Shown one piece after another: positions 54,260 to 63,941 of a DNA stretch of 64,000 nt. Location: NCBI GenBank assembly GCA_020881915.1, contig JAJFPB010000002.1, positions 3,658,001 through 3,722,000 on the forward strand, read 5' to 3'. Each line of letters begins with the position of its first letter. Position 1 is the first letter of the stretch. Origin of the DNA: Paramyrothecium sp. XJ0827 (taxonomy: Eukaryota; Ascomycota; Sordariomycetes; Hypocreales; Stachybotryaceae). The notes beneath the pieces are model-generated. The model had not been told where the DNA came from and did no database searches. It was given only the letters and a program-made list of their open reading frames with translations. Both the position numbers and the translations under genes were made by a program.

Positions 54260-55823
54260 GTCTGAAGGACTTGGGTTATGGAAACGACCAGCGGTGGAGG
54301 TGAGGGGCAGGACAGTCCCATTCCTGGCTGTCCTTCCCTGACTAGGAGGTCATCTACTTATATGCGGCAGCGTCAAAGCTACGGTATTTGGCCGGCAGGC
54401 ACAGTGATGAGCGTCACACGAGCGTCACATCGCCCCGGATTGTGGCGTTCCGAGGATGCTACCCCAAGCATTGCCTGATATTTCACCCAGGCCTCGCTGC
54501 AGACAGCTGACGCGCTCAGTGTCTGAAGGCGTATTGGCGAGGGCTTGCTTTTGAGCATGCACGATTTTAAACACACGGCTGCATTGTGGACCGTTACGGT
54601 ACTTGGCCAAGATCCATACCATACGACACTAAGACAGCTGAGCTGATTTAAGGCCTATCGTTCTTTATGGATTGCTCACTCAAAACCAAGGTCAGACCTT
54701 GCAAAGACAGCAACACTCCTTGCTGGGTGATTCGGTGGGAGCTATAGTAAGACATACTCGAATCTGACACGTGGCGCGACGCATGAGGATACTTTGGCTT
54801 CATTTACTAAGAATCAAAGTCATGAAATGACTCGAGAATGCTGCTATAAGCTGAGGCTGAACACTTTTCCTGCAAATCATATATCACGCAAGATCCAGCC
54901 AATGGGATCCAGCCAACGGGTAAGTTTACAGCATGATATTGGTGCACACGCTGATAAGAATTAGGCCCATTCATTTGCTTCAGACAATGGTGATGTATCT
55001 GATCAATAGCAAAGATCTTAAAGCTTCATCCTGTTGTTGCGTGGAGAAGAAGAAGAAGTAGACGAAGAGAAAAGACGAAGAGTTTTGGAAAGAAGAAATA
55101 TTTATAAAAGCCTGAAACCTGCAAGGACATCATACCGTTTTGGGAATGCACTATTGACGTTTTTTGATCCGATAATCTAAGAATTGAAAGAAGACGTCAA
55201 CAAGTCAATGAGTTTGTCCTAGGTTGCTATTCATAGATATAAAGTTGCCATTGTTCTTTTTGTTAACCGCATGGTGCGTCATATTTGACTTTCGTACCAT
55301 CTCAAGAGTGACTGAAGACGTCTTGATTCTCCTCGCCGGATTTTTTTTTTTTTTTAACCATAGGTCCAGACACACTGCTTATGAATGGAAGAGACAAGGG
55401 CTTTGCGCACTGATTAGGGAATGAAAACCGAAAGGCTTACGAGATTACGTTCAACTTCCTTCGACTAGTCCATGTTCGGCAGGTTTGGTTTCCACTAAGA
55501 AATCTGTTTGCAAGACTATAAGCTCTTTGACCAAAGCCTGTTGAATCACTGAATATGTTGATGACATTATGACCTTTGCTGCGTCACAATAAGACCAATC
55601 AGCCCATTGACCCAGAGTTGTAATAAGGACACTTGCGCCGGCCGTGGGAAAGTAATCATCTTTCTATTAGGGTGCAAAATAGTGTATTCACAAATGTTAA
55701 GAGAACGCGCCTATCCTAGCAACACCACAAACAACCATATATGATGGTAGTCCCGAAACTCCCAAACATCCATAACCCCAATCGCTCCGCCGTTGGCCGA
55801 AATCAAAGCTCGTCGGCCCATAC
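54260..55823. other. 1.6 kb AT-rich intergenic region
   Basis: Upstream of the P450 gene and downstream of helical gene A. It is AT-rich from about 54640, with a GAAGAA-type repeat at 55045-55085, a TTTATAAAA motif near 55100 and a T-run at 55341-55355. No ATG-started protein-like frame follows the TATA-like motif. No gene called. Confidence 0.5.
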
Positions 55824-56642
55824 TCACAAAGCCTTCAAAGCGGTCAGGGCCGTCTGGATCTCCTCGGTGTGCGCTTCGAGACCAGCTGTCACCATCAGCT
55901 GCTGCTTGTCCTTGATGTTGGTGCTGACGGCCAGCACCTCCTGCACGTAGCCGACGTACTTGTCCTTCAAGGTCTGCGCCGTCTCCAGGTCCTTGGCCTC
56001 GTGGAACTCGTCCAGCGCCGGCGTCACCTCGTGGTCGCGGTACGTCCCCACGTTCGCGACCTTGTGTTGCACAACCTCGAACTTGGGGACCTTGTCGTCG
56101 CCGTCGATGACGCTCTCCCCGTACTGCTCCTGGTTCTCCATGTGGCCCGCGAGCCAGTCGTTCCAACCGGCCAGGATGGGTTTGAGCGTGCGGCCCGCGT
56201 TGTTGATCCCCTTGAGGATGGCCTGAATCTTCTCCGCCTTCTCCGCCGCCAGCTTCTCGGGATGCTCCTTGACCCACTTGTCAAAGGCCATCTCGACGCC
56301 TTCGGAGCCGGCCTGAAACAAGGCGCCGCCTAGGATTTCAGTCGCCGCCCACTTGGCAAAGGTGCCCTTGTTCTCCCAGACGTTTTTGATCTTTTCCTTC
56401 ATCGAAGCCGCCATGCCCTTGCTCTCCTCTTTCGCCGCCATATTCTTCAGCGCGGCATCGTCGAGCTTCTTGGTCTCCTCGAGCTCCTTGATACCATTTT
56501 TCTCGGCAAGCTCAACCTCTTCTTTCACTCCGTCCTTGAGTAAATTCTTCTCGGCGTCCTTGATGACTTGCCCTTCCATAATCTTCACGCCTTCTTCCTC
56601 GGAGCGGCGGAAAATGCGGCCGAGGCGTCCAAAGCCACTCAT
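55824..56642 (-). CDS. helical protein A, unrecognised fungal family (paralogue of 58530-59366)
   Basis: Intronless, 272 residues, ATG confirmed. Residues 1-90 are extremely charged (Glu, Lys) and read as a continuous amphipathic or coiled-coil helix, without a signal peptide. From FAKW at 95-98 to the end, the protein aligns with its neighbour at 58530-59366 along its whole length. Shared landmarks are FAKW, ALF-x-x-G, W-N-x-W, QYG followed by DGD, a V-G-x-YR step, and the terminal MVTAGL-x-x-HT. I estimate about 30 percent identity by eye, with helix-forming composition throughout. I do not recognise the family and assign no function. The length pattern suggests a bundle of long helices. 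A TATA box sits 129-136 nt upstream. The gene is divergent from its paralogue. Confidence 0.75.
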   Translation of the reverse strand: MSGFGRLGRIFRRSEEEGVKIMEGQVIKDAEKNLLKDGVKEEVELAEKNGIKELEETKKLDDAALKNMAAKEESKGMAASMKEKIKNVWENKGTFAKWAATEILGGALFQAGSEGVEMAFDKWVKEHPEKLAAEKAEKIQAILKGINNAGRTLKPILAGWNDWLAGHMENQEQYGESVIDGDDKVPKFEVVQHKVANVGTYRDHEVTPALDEFHEAKDLETAQTLKDKYVGYVQEVLAVSTNIKDKQQLMVTAGLEAHTEEIQTALTALKAL

Positions 56643-56770
56643 GGTGAATGTTTCTTCAAAGACTATGAGATTTTGAAAGTTGTGATGATTGTGAAAAAAG
56701 GGAGTGGATTATTGAAGGCTTCAGTGTCTTGTATGTGATTGAAGCTGCTCTCTTGGTCGGCGAGGGAGTG

Positions 56771-56778
56771 GTTTTATA
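56771..56778 (-). promoter_or_regulatory. TATA box of helical gene A
   Basis: TATAAAAC on the - strand, 129-136 nt upstream of the ATG at 56642. Confidence 0.5.
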
Positions 56779-57475
56779 ATTCAATGTGCCAACAGTATTG
56801 GTACGCTACTCGGTAACCTCTCGTAGCACGCAAGCGTGACGTTGCAAATCCTCTGTCCAGACCCTTCTACTTTGTGTTTTTGCTGGTAGACTGATGCTGC
56901 GGCGCTTGTGCTGTCCATGACAATCCAAATGAATTCAGCTGAACAACTCAAGCTAATGTCACCACGGACATTTGTAGTCTGCCCCAGATTGTTAAAGACT
57001 AGACTCATTCGGGCATGCCCGGGACGATGCTTCCCGCGTGGAGAGCTGATACGGTGCGATGAGCTGATTTGCCAATGCTCCAGCTTTGAACTCTAGTGAA
57101 TGGTGAAGTTCTTTATTCGACACCTTCTGTTAACTAAGTTAAGGTTACCGCCAGCGGCCCGCCCGGCCGGGCCCAGCCGAATCTAGATCAGCCACCGGCA
57201 ACAGCCTCCATTAGCAGCTCATAGTCCTCATAGCCTTCTGTCCTATGCAACCTTTATACGTTGAACAGAAAGAATATTCAGTCTTCGACTACGTAAGCAT
57301 GCTCAGAAGGGCTCGTATCAATGTAGAGATGTTTAGTGACGCAGTTATACGTAGGGCTTATTAAAGGAACGAGGACTTGTCACATCAATTTCAATTCGTT
57401 GCTTCACGCTATCTAGAAATTGGGGGCATGAGCTGTGATGAAGAGCCTCGTGACGATATGCTTTGCCATCACACA

Positions 57476-58037
57476 CTAGTTTACTCCAAGTAGATCGTGA
57501 CCTTGTGCAGCTGAGAAATAAACTTCTCGGCCATCGTCCAGCTCTTGTCCTGATATTGCCTTGACCCGGGTGATGCGCTGCTTTGGCTCGCGCAGCGCCC
57601 TGACAAAATCCGAGTCTTCACGGGCGTCCACCACACCTGCAGCTCGATGCTGGAGGCTTGGCCGCCTCTAAGGCGCTGCTGAACCTTCGGACGCTCTGAG
57701 ACTCCTTAGTCGTCAGCGGAAGGGTGCCGTCGCCGAACTTGGTTTTGCCATCGGCCCCATGCTCAACGACGGTGTGGTCCATATGCAGCTCCTCTCCGTG
57801 CTCGTTTAGTTGCCTTCCTAGAAGGCCAGCTAGTGATCGTGTTCGGCTGCCTTGTTGACGGGGAGACATCGGTGCTGCCGTACCCCTGGTACTTGTTATT
57901 GTCTCTGGATCTTGGGAATTGAGACGCGCTCGTGGTATCCGTGAGACATGATTATAGATGAAACCGGATAATGTAATGGTAAGGTAGGCAAGCAACGACG
58001 AGCGTGAGATGAAAGACCATGGTCGAGACTTGAGCAA
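57476..58037 (-). pseudogene. broken small gene or pseudogene between the paralogues
   Basis: Two - strand frames read as protein but do not join. The first (58037-57618) has a hydrophobic leader-like stretch (SSLLAYLTITLSGFIY) and a block ending KFGDGTLPLTTKESQSVRRF; it has no ATG at its start. The second, shifted by one base near 57640, continues VVDAREDSDFVRALREPK, then RVKAISGQELDDGREVYF, and ends at 57476. No GT-AG pair gives the right phase, so a frameshift is the simplest reading. Family not recognised. Confidence 0.3.
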
Positions 58038-58404
58038 TGTTTCGTCTTCAGACTACCAGTGATGGCAACGTCCTTGTGTCGATGAAGATATCACAATGCA
58101 TATGACCTTCTATTGAAAGTTCGTTGGCTAGCCCCATCATCTTCAGCTAAGTATAAGCCAATGCTAGGTCGATTGGGCTCCCAATGCAGACTACAATGAC
58201 GGGGCTCGGTCGCTCCATTGCGTGGAACCGTTAGCCAACGTCCTGTCGATAACTAGTCTAGACTATTTGAACCTACAAGATGATCAAGCACCGTCGGCTG
58301 CCACCTAGAACGCTCTATTCGAGCGTATCTCACCTTTTCATGACAAGATGAACAGTTTAATAGGAAGACCTGGTTTGGACCTATCTTCGAGCCCATCCTC
58401 AAGC

Positions 58405-58412
58405 ATAAATAG
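58405..58412 (+). promoter_or_regulatory. TATA-like element of helical gene B
   Basis: ATAAATAG lies 118-125 nt upstream of the ATG at 58530, similar in distance to the TATA box of the divergent paralogue. Confidence 0.4.
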
Positions 58413-58529
58413 AACCAAAATCCTCGGGAGTGATGAGGTTGACATCTTGAACAATCACTTGCTGGTACAACATCATTTTCAAATAAAAAAAGTTCAAAGT
58501 AGTCCATACCAAACTCAACAAGACAAGCC

Positions 58530-59366
58530 ATGGCTTTCTTCCTTGCTCTCATTCCCGTCGCCGTTGAGGGCATAGCAGAAGCTGCCGTCGTGGAGACTGT
58601 AGTGACCGAAGGGGCCATCGCCGCAGAGGCAGTCGGTGCTGAGGTTGCCGCCGGAGAAGTCGTAGCTGGGGAGGTCGTCGCTGGAGAGGCTGCCGCCGGA
58701 GAGGTCGCCGCGGGCGAAACGGCCACTACCCTTGTCGCCGAGGGGGCGGGAACAGCGGCCGTCGAGGGCACCGAGGCCGCCGCCCCCGAAGTCATCGAAG
58801 CCATCGCGGCCAACAGGACCTTCTGGCAGAGCGCCCAGGAGTTCGCCAAGTGGGTGGCCCGGCAGGCCGTCGAGCAGGCGCTGTTCGAGGTCGGCATGCG
58901 CGCGTTCGAGGCCGCCGTCGACACCATCGCCGGCAAGAAGGGCGACGAGGGCGCCCAGAAGCTGGCCGCGGCCCTCGCCAAGGTCAACGACGCCATCCGC
59001 AAGACCAACGACTGCGTGGCCGACTGGAACCAGTGGACGGCGCACCACTACGACACCAGGAACCAGTACGGCCTCGTCAAGGTCGACGGCGACACCTACT
59101 CGCGCCTCGAGATCCTGCAGGCGCAGATCTCGGCAATCGGCCTCTACCGCTCCAAGAACGTCTACCCGGCCCTGGGCGCCGCCTCCACCGCCACGACCCT
59201 CGACACGGTCAAGCCCCTGGTGGCGGCCCTGCAGGAGTACTCCCAGAAGGTCAAGCAGACGGGCGACAAGATCAAGACCAAGGAGCAAAAGATGGTCACT
59301 GCGGGCTTGAACGATCACACGGGGGACATAGACACGGCCATTGCAGACTTGGTCTCTAACCTGTAA
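58530..59366 (+). CDS. helical protein B, unrecognised fungal family (paralogue of 55824-56642)
   Basis: Intronless, 278 residues, ATG in good context (GCCATGG). Residues 1 to about 100 differ from the paralogue. They begin with a hydrophobic MAFFLALIPVAVEGI stretch and continue as an Ala/Val/Gly/Glu-rich segment with repeated AGEVV/AGEAA units (residues 40-65). From FAKW at 105-108 onward it matches gene A: ALFEVG, W-N-x-W (near 168-171), QYG then DGD, LYRSKNVYPAL, and the C-terminal MVTAGLNDHTGDI. The N-terminal segment could be membrane-active or a weak secretion signal; I cannot decide. The coding part is very GC-rich and its flanks AT-rich. Function unknown. Confidence 0.75.
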   Translation: MAFFLALIPVAVEGIAEAAVVETVVTEGAIAAEAVGAEVAAGEVVAGEVVAGEAAAGEVAAGETATTLVAEGAGTAAVEGTEAAAPEVIEAIAANRTFWQSAQEFAKWVARQAVEQALFEVGMRAFEAAVDTIAGKKGDEGAQKLAAALAKVNDAIRKTNDCVADWNQWTAHHYDTRNQYGLVKVDGDTYSRLEILQAQISAIGLYRSKNVYPALGAASTATTLDTVKPLVAALQEYSQKVKQTGDKIKTKEQKMVTAGLNDHTGDIDTAIADLVSNL

Positions 59367-59649
59367 CAAGCACATAGATTGATTCATAGCGAGGTCAGCT
59401 GTTTCAGTTCTTCACGTCTATAAATGATTCTGTAGTCCCCTGTATACCACAATTCATACTGGTACTCTTACCAGTGCACCGCGGTCCAATCTTTGTTCTC
59501 GGACGTTCGACAATGTGCTTGACATTCTCTCGCTGCCAGTGCTCATGTCTTGGAAGCCACCCAACTTGACACGGCTCCCATCATATAGTCTCCCCCATTC
59601 CACGCGGCCAAACAGCAACCAGCCACCGATTCGTACAGACCCAGCGAAG

Positions 59650-61166
59650 TTAGTCCTTGCGTCCCCCCTCTGCCTCGGCAATCGCCGAAACTCTGTTGCT
59701 CTTGATGAGTTCCACAACCTTTTCCCACCGTTCTACAACGTCAGATTCATCAAGCTCCGGATGGCCGAGTTCTTCAAAACTCTCTACTGGCCTGACCCTT
59801 ACCACATCGAGATCCAACCTTGCTACCACGAACCGCCGGCATTTTGCATTCAAGGTCGCTTCGTGCAGAAATTCCGTTTCCGCCCCCCAATCCGAGCCCG
59901 GCACCAGGCATGATCGAAAGAAAGTCAGCTCCCTAGTAGAACCACCAAGTTGGTTCCAACCCGCTAGTACGGTTTTTTCTTCCAGAGTCATCTCTTTGAG
60001 ATTCGCGTCTTGGTCGGCTTCTGTGGAGACAATGCCATCCGACTCCGTCTTGAAGGTAGGAGTTGGCTCTTGAGAATCATTAACCCCTCGCCACAAACCA
60101 GCCGTTGCCTGTTTCCATTCCTCTAGATCTGGGTAGAATTCGCGCTTGAGCACCGGGTATGGTATAATTTCGAATCGGACCAGCTGTTCCGAGTTTGCAG
60201 CTGTCACTTGCTCAAACATCCGACGCCAGGTGCGTTTATGGGTAGCGTGGCAAGCGGACAATTGTATCGATTTGAGGTTTCCCATGTGATAATCCAAGAA
60301 GTCCAAAACATCCTCTTCCAGAATACAGAATTCGAAAGAAACTTTTCTGAGGCGAGGCATGCAAATGATCTCCCACGGGATAGTGTTGACCGATGAATTT
60401 TGAGGCATATCTCCATCGTAGGACTGATGAAGCAAGAAGACTTCTAGATTGGGCAAGCTCGTGAAGAAAGTGGAAGGTAGAGACCTGAAAGGTATATCAT
60501 GGCGTTCCCACAACCTCGTCATTGCATCCGACTTGAAAGGTGCGAGGTTTATGTTCAGAAGTGTGAGGCTGCTGAGGAGGCTGATCCATTCCGCGGTCTC
60601 GAAGACTGCATATGGCCAGTCGGTCGGTAGAGCTGGAAGAGGTTCCAAAAGCAAGCTGCGAAAGGCACCCGCGCTCCTTGCCAGTGCGGCGAAGCTTTCT
60701 TCGAGAAGTATCTTCCACGGCTCCATTTCTAAATCCTCCAGGCACTCTTTAAGTGAAAATGGTTCGGGTTCCGACACCGGTCCTTCGCTCAGGGACCAGG
60801 CCAGGGTGTCTACACTGACTGTGCTCAAATTCGGGAATTGGTGAAGCGACTCCAAGACTCGACGACTCTCCTCGCTTAGCTTGTCGAGTTCGTCGTTCGT
60901 TCCGAAGATCAGGTTCTCAAAGATGGTTGTCGGACAATTGGGCCTGTACTCGCACGTCTTAACGAAGCATGCCCGGGGACCAGAGGCCAAGGCCAACATG
61001 GAGCGACCAGATGCAGGAGTCTCATCTAGCACTGACCAGGAATATACATGGCTTGTAATGCGTTCATCAAACTCCGACATGTCTGGCACAGGTTGCGGCG
61101 GTCATTGGGGCAAAGATCATCGCAGATGTCAGCCCAAAGCTCAGGTGGAAGCTCAAGTACTGACAT
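59650..61166 (-). pseudogene. F-box protein gene with an apparent frameshift
   Basis: The ATG at 61166 opens an F-box: MSVLELPPELWADICDDL, then RRNLCQTCRSLMNALQ. This frame stops 14 codons after CQTCRS. The long open frame to 59650 (about 478 codons) starts one base out of phase and continues with HVYSWSVLDE and leucine-rich F-box-type sequence (LRKVSFEFCILEEDVLDFLD, LKSIQLSACHATHKRTW). The two parts would join naturally at 61051-61052 if one base were missing there, giving about 505 residues. An alternative is a 104-nt intron from GTATAT near 61047 to an ACAG acceptor, but that removes conserved-looking sequence and lacks a branch site. The body is otherwise intact, so the lesion is recent, a sequence error, or hides unusual splicing. 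Likely an SCF substrate receptor by family. Confidence 0.6.
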
Positions 61167-62879
61167 TGTTGGGGGCGATAGTGGCAAGCGCGGGTTCAGG
61201 AGGGGCGCCGTCGTCCACAGGCGTGAAAGTAGGAGCGTTCACTGACTGTGCTCGTGTGCCGAAACGAGCAGTGCAGTGTTTGGGGATGATGCAAAGAGAT
61301 GATGCTTCATGTGGAGGGAGGAAAGAGAGAGCAGGAGATGCCCTGCAGCAAACGGCAGAGTTCTGCCCTTTTGTGACGAAACTTCCTTCACACCCATAAG
61401 CCATACCGCCAACTGCGGCCAGCTGCACGAATGAATTCGACCATTCATCCTGTGGTGGCACTGCAATGGCACTGGCACGTCACCTTCACCAGTCCGCCGT
61501 TCGTTCACGCACCGGACCTCACTGCAAAGCTTCTTACCCTAGAGCTATCATTCTTAGTACGGACTGCAGCTGTCCGCCGTCAGGGCCAGTGCTTCGAGGT
61601 TCCTCCAGAAAAGAAGGAAATAATATCAAATGTATCTGGATTCGTTAGTTCATCACAAGCCAAGCTTGAAAAGTCAAGCGCCTGTCTTGCTCAGGGCTAG
61701 GTTAACAATGACCCCCAACCATTTCCGTACGGGGTGTTTTGAAAACCAGAGCAACTTGGGAACATCTCTGAACATAGCGAGGACTGGAATGGTTGTGGAA
61801 GGCTTTGTAAATGAACCAGGTCCTGTGAGATACCTGTAAGTCGGTTCCTTGGCCAGATTAAGTTGTTCGTCCTGCACGCGCACAATATTAACAGCCTAGC
61901 TAAATGTGATACTTGATAGGCTTGAAGGGAAGTTAGAATCAGGTTTGTGTTGAATTCTCACCTGAAACACTCATTGTGTGCTTCTTAGATTTTGTCGTCT
62001 CCACTGTACTCGTTTTAGTGAGGAACGTGATTGCAACCCATGAGAAAATTGGCAACTTGCACAGTGCCGTGCCAGCCCAAAAGAAGAGTCAACGTCGTCT
62101 GAGGAGGCTCCCGGATACAGTGCCATCCTGGAAAATCTGCTCGCTTTCGGATGCGTTCGATATTTACCAGGTGATGGTCCGATGGCGTTTGAGTGTTGGA
62201 CTATCGCGAAGTTGAGGTTAACACTGAACAACTCTATAACCCAGTCAGCAAAATGCGCTATTCCAAATAAATATCTGCATCTCCTCGACCACTCCAATCT
62301 CTTATTTCGGTCGATTTCCTAACACAATGGGGCAATCAGCCGAGCCATTACGTCCCCGCAAGGGGCGTCGACAGACTCGTAACAGACCTACAGGCCAGCA
62401 TTCCGGGATAAACTGACGAACAAAGTGTCCGTGGCATCATTACGAAACAAACATGTCCTTGGAGCGTCGACGTATGGATCTGGACTCTGAATGCAAATCT
62501 GGGGTGGAGTTTGAGATCGTCAAGATAATTGGCTGCTACCCATGCAGCAACCATGCATCTTTCTCGGATGCTCGAATTGCCGTACTTATTATCTGCACCT
62601 GCTTTGCCGATATGTCACTTTGACAGCCCAAGACACATGGATGCGGCTGAGGAACCTGTCAAAGATTAGGGTGCTGTCCTATAGAACCCCCATTGTTGTT
62701 TCACGGCATGCAAGTTTGAGACAGGGTCTCGACCAAGGGTTTCGACGCATCGTGACCAGCTTGCTGGTATAAGAGCCAGTCATTTCCTGCCAAAGCCTAA
62801 TGTGTTCTTCAGTGACCTCATTCTACAGAGCAGTCGACCGCAAACAAAACTTTAACGTGCAAGGACAACACGGCACGAC
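61167..62879. other. 1.7 kb intergenic region
   Basis: Upstream of the F-box gene (-) and of the SDR pseudogene (+). No ATG-started frame with protein-like sequence. 61850-62000 is AT-rich. Confidence 0.45.
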
Positions 62880-63941
62880 ATGGCAGTCGGCGAGGAGCAC
62901 CGCGTCGCCCCACGGTATGCGTCGGTCCATAAGGCTGCAAATGGGCCTGGAGATGACCGGCCCACTGCTATTCAGATTCTCAAAGATGAGGGCATGGAGG
63001 GCAAGTTGGTCGGTAGAACCATCTTCATTACTCCTCTGGCATCGGGGTGGAGACAGCAAAGGCACTCTTCCTCACAGGGGCTACCATCTATGTCACCGCG
63101 CGAGACTTGCCAAAAGCTAGGGCTGCTCTGGTAGACATCATCGACAGCGACCGTGTCGTCTTAATGCATCTCAAGATAGACTCCTTTGACATGTTCGTGC
63201 GTGTGCGTTAGAGTTCATGGCGAGCAACGACAGGCTCAACATTCTCATTTGCAATGCCGGCGTGATGGATGCCCCGCAAGGGCGGACCCAGGACGGCTTC
63301 GAAACCCAATTTGGGACCAACCATCTTGCGCATTTCCTCCTCTTCCAGCTGCTGAAACCGGCCCTGTTGGCGGGAGCTTCGTCGGGTCACCAGTCGCGAG
63401 TCATCATGCTGTCGTCCATGGGCCACCGCTTTGGCAGTGTCAACTTTGACAATGTCAACCTGGACGGAGCCTACAATGGCCTGGCGGCCTACCATTCCAG
63501 CAAGACAGCCAACGTCTGGACGGCAAACGAGATCGACAGGTGCTATGGCGGTCAAGGCGTGCGTGGGTGGAGCGTCAACCCCGGGTCGATTCCCACGGAG
63601 CTGGCTCGGCATATGCCCGCGGAGCAGTTGGCAGCCCTCTCGGATGTTTCTGGGTTCTCGAGAGGCCTAAAAAGCGTAGAGCAGGGCGCTGCCACGAGCG
63701 TCTGGGCCGCGGTGGCCGATATGTCGAGGATTGCCAAGTAGCCGATGCGTGGGACCCTGAAAGTAGCATGTTTAGCCCGGACTACGCCTCCCACGCGTAC
63801 GACGGCGAATACACTTCTCGACTTTGGGACTTGTTCTTAGAAATGGTATCGGAACCTGCTCTAGACTGCAAGACCTGTCGCCAGAAATCTTGTGGTGTTG
63901 ACTGCGGCCAGCGAAACCAGGCAGATGCACTCGTACCATAA
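62880..63941 (+). pseudogene. short-chain dehydrogenase/reductase pseudogene
   Basis: SDR homology runs through four successive frames. Segment 1 from ATG 62880 reads NGPGDDRPTAIQILKDEGM to VGRTIFIT. A break at about 63031 removes the front of the TGxxxGIG cofactor motif. Segment 2 resumes SSGIGVETAKALFLTGATIY, then VTARDLPKARAAL. A one-base loss near 63194 leads to segment 3 (NDRLNILICNAGVMDAP, the active-site AAYHSSKTAN with Tyr and Lys, WSVNPGSIPTELA). Segment 3 stops at 63741. A third break near 63705-63717 leads to segment 4 (GGRYVEDCQVADAWDP, then SHAYDGEYTSRLWDL). No splice sites explain the breaks. The gene was of the NNAG-type retinol-dehydrogenase-like fungal SDR group, about 330 residues. 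It is unlikely to make an active enzyme. Confidence 0.8.

Larger units (their letters stand above)
56643..58529. other. divergent region between the helical-protein paralogues
   Basis: 1.9 kb, AT-rich at both promoter-proximal ends. It contains broken coding sequence on the - strand at 57476-58037 (listed separately). A GC-rich GCCCGCCCGGCCGGGC palindrome-like patch lies at about 57157-57174. Confidence 0.5.

Noticed and set aside
55100..55424. TATA-like motif followed by a hydrophobic 66-codon frame
   Set aside because: The frame starts with TTG, has no ATG and runs through a T-homopolymer encoding Phe; no protein support.
58515..59387. 290-codon antisense frame opposite helical gene B
   Set aside because: Shadow; the + strand frame has a paralogue with shared motifs, which the antisense frame does not.
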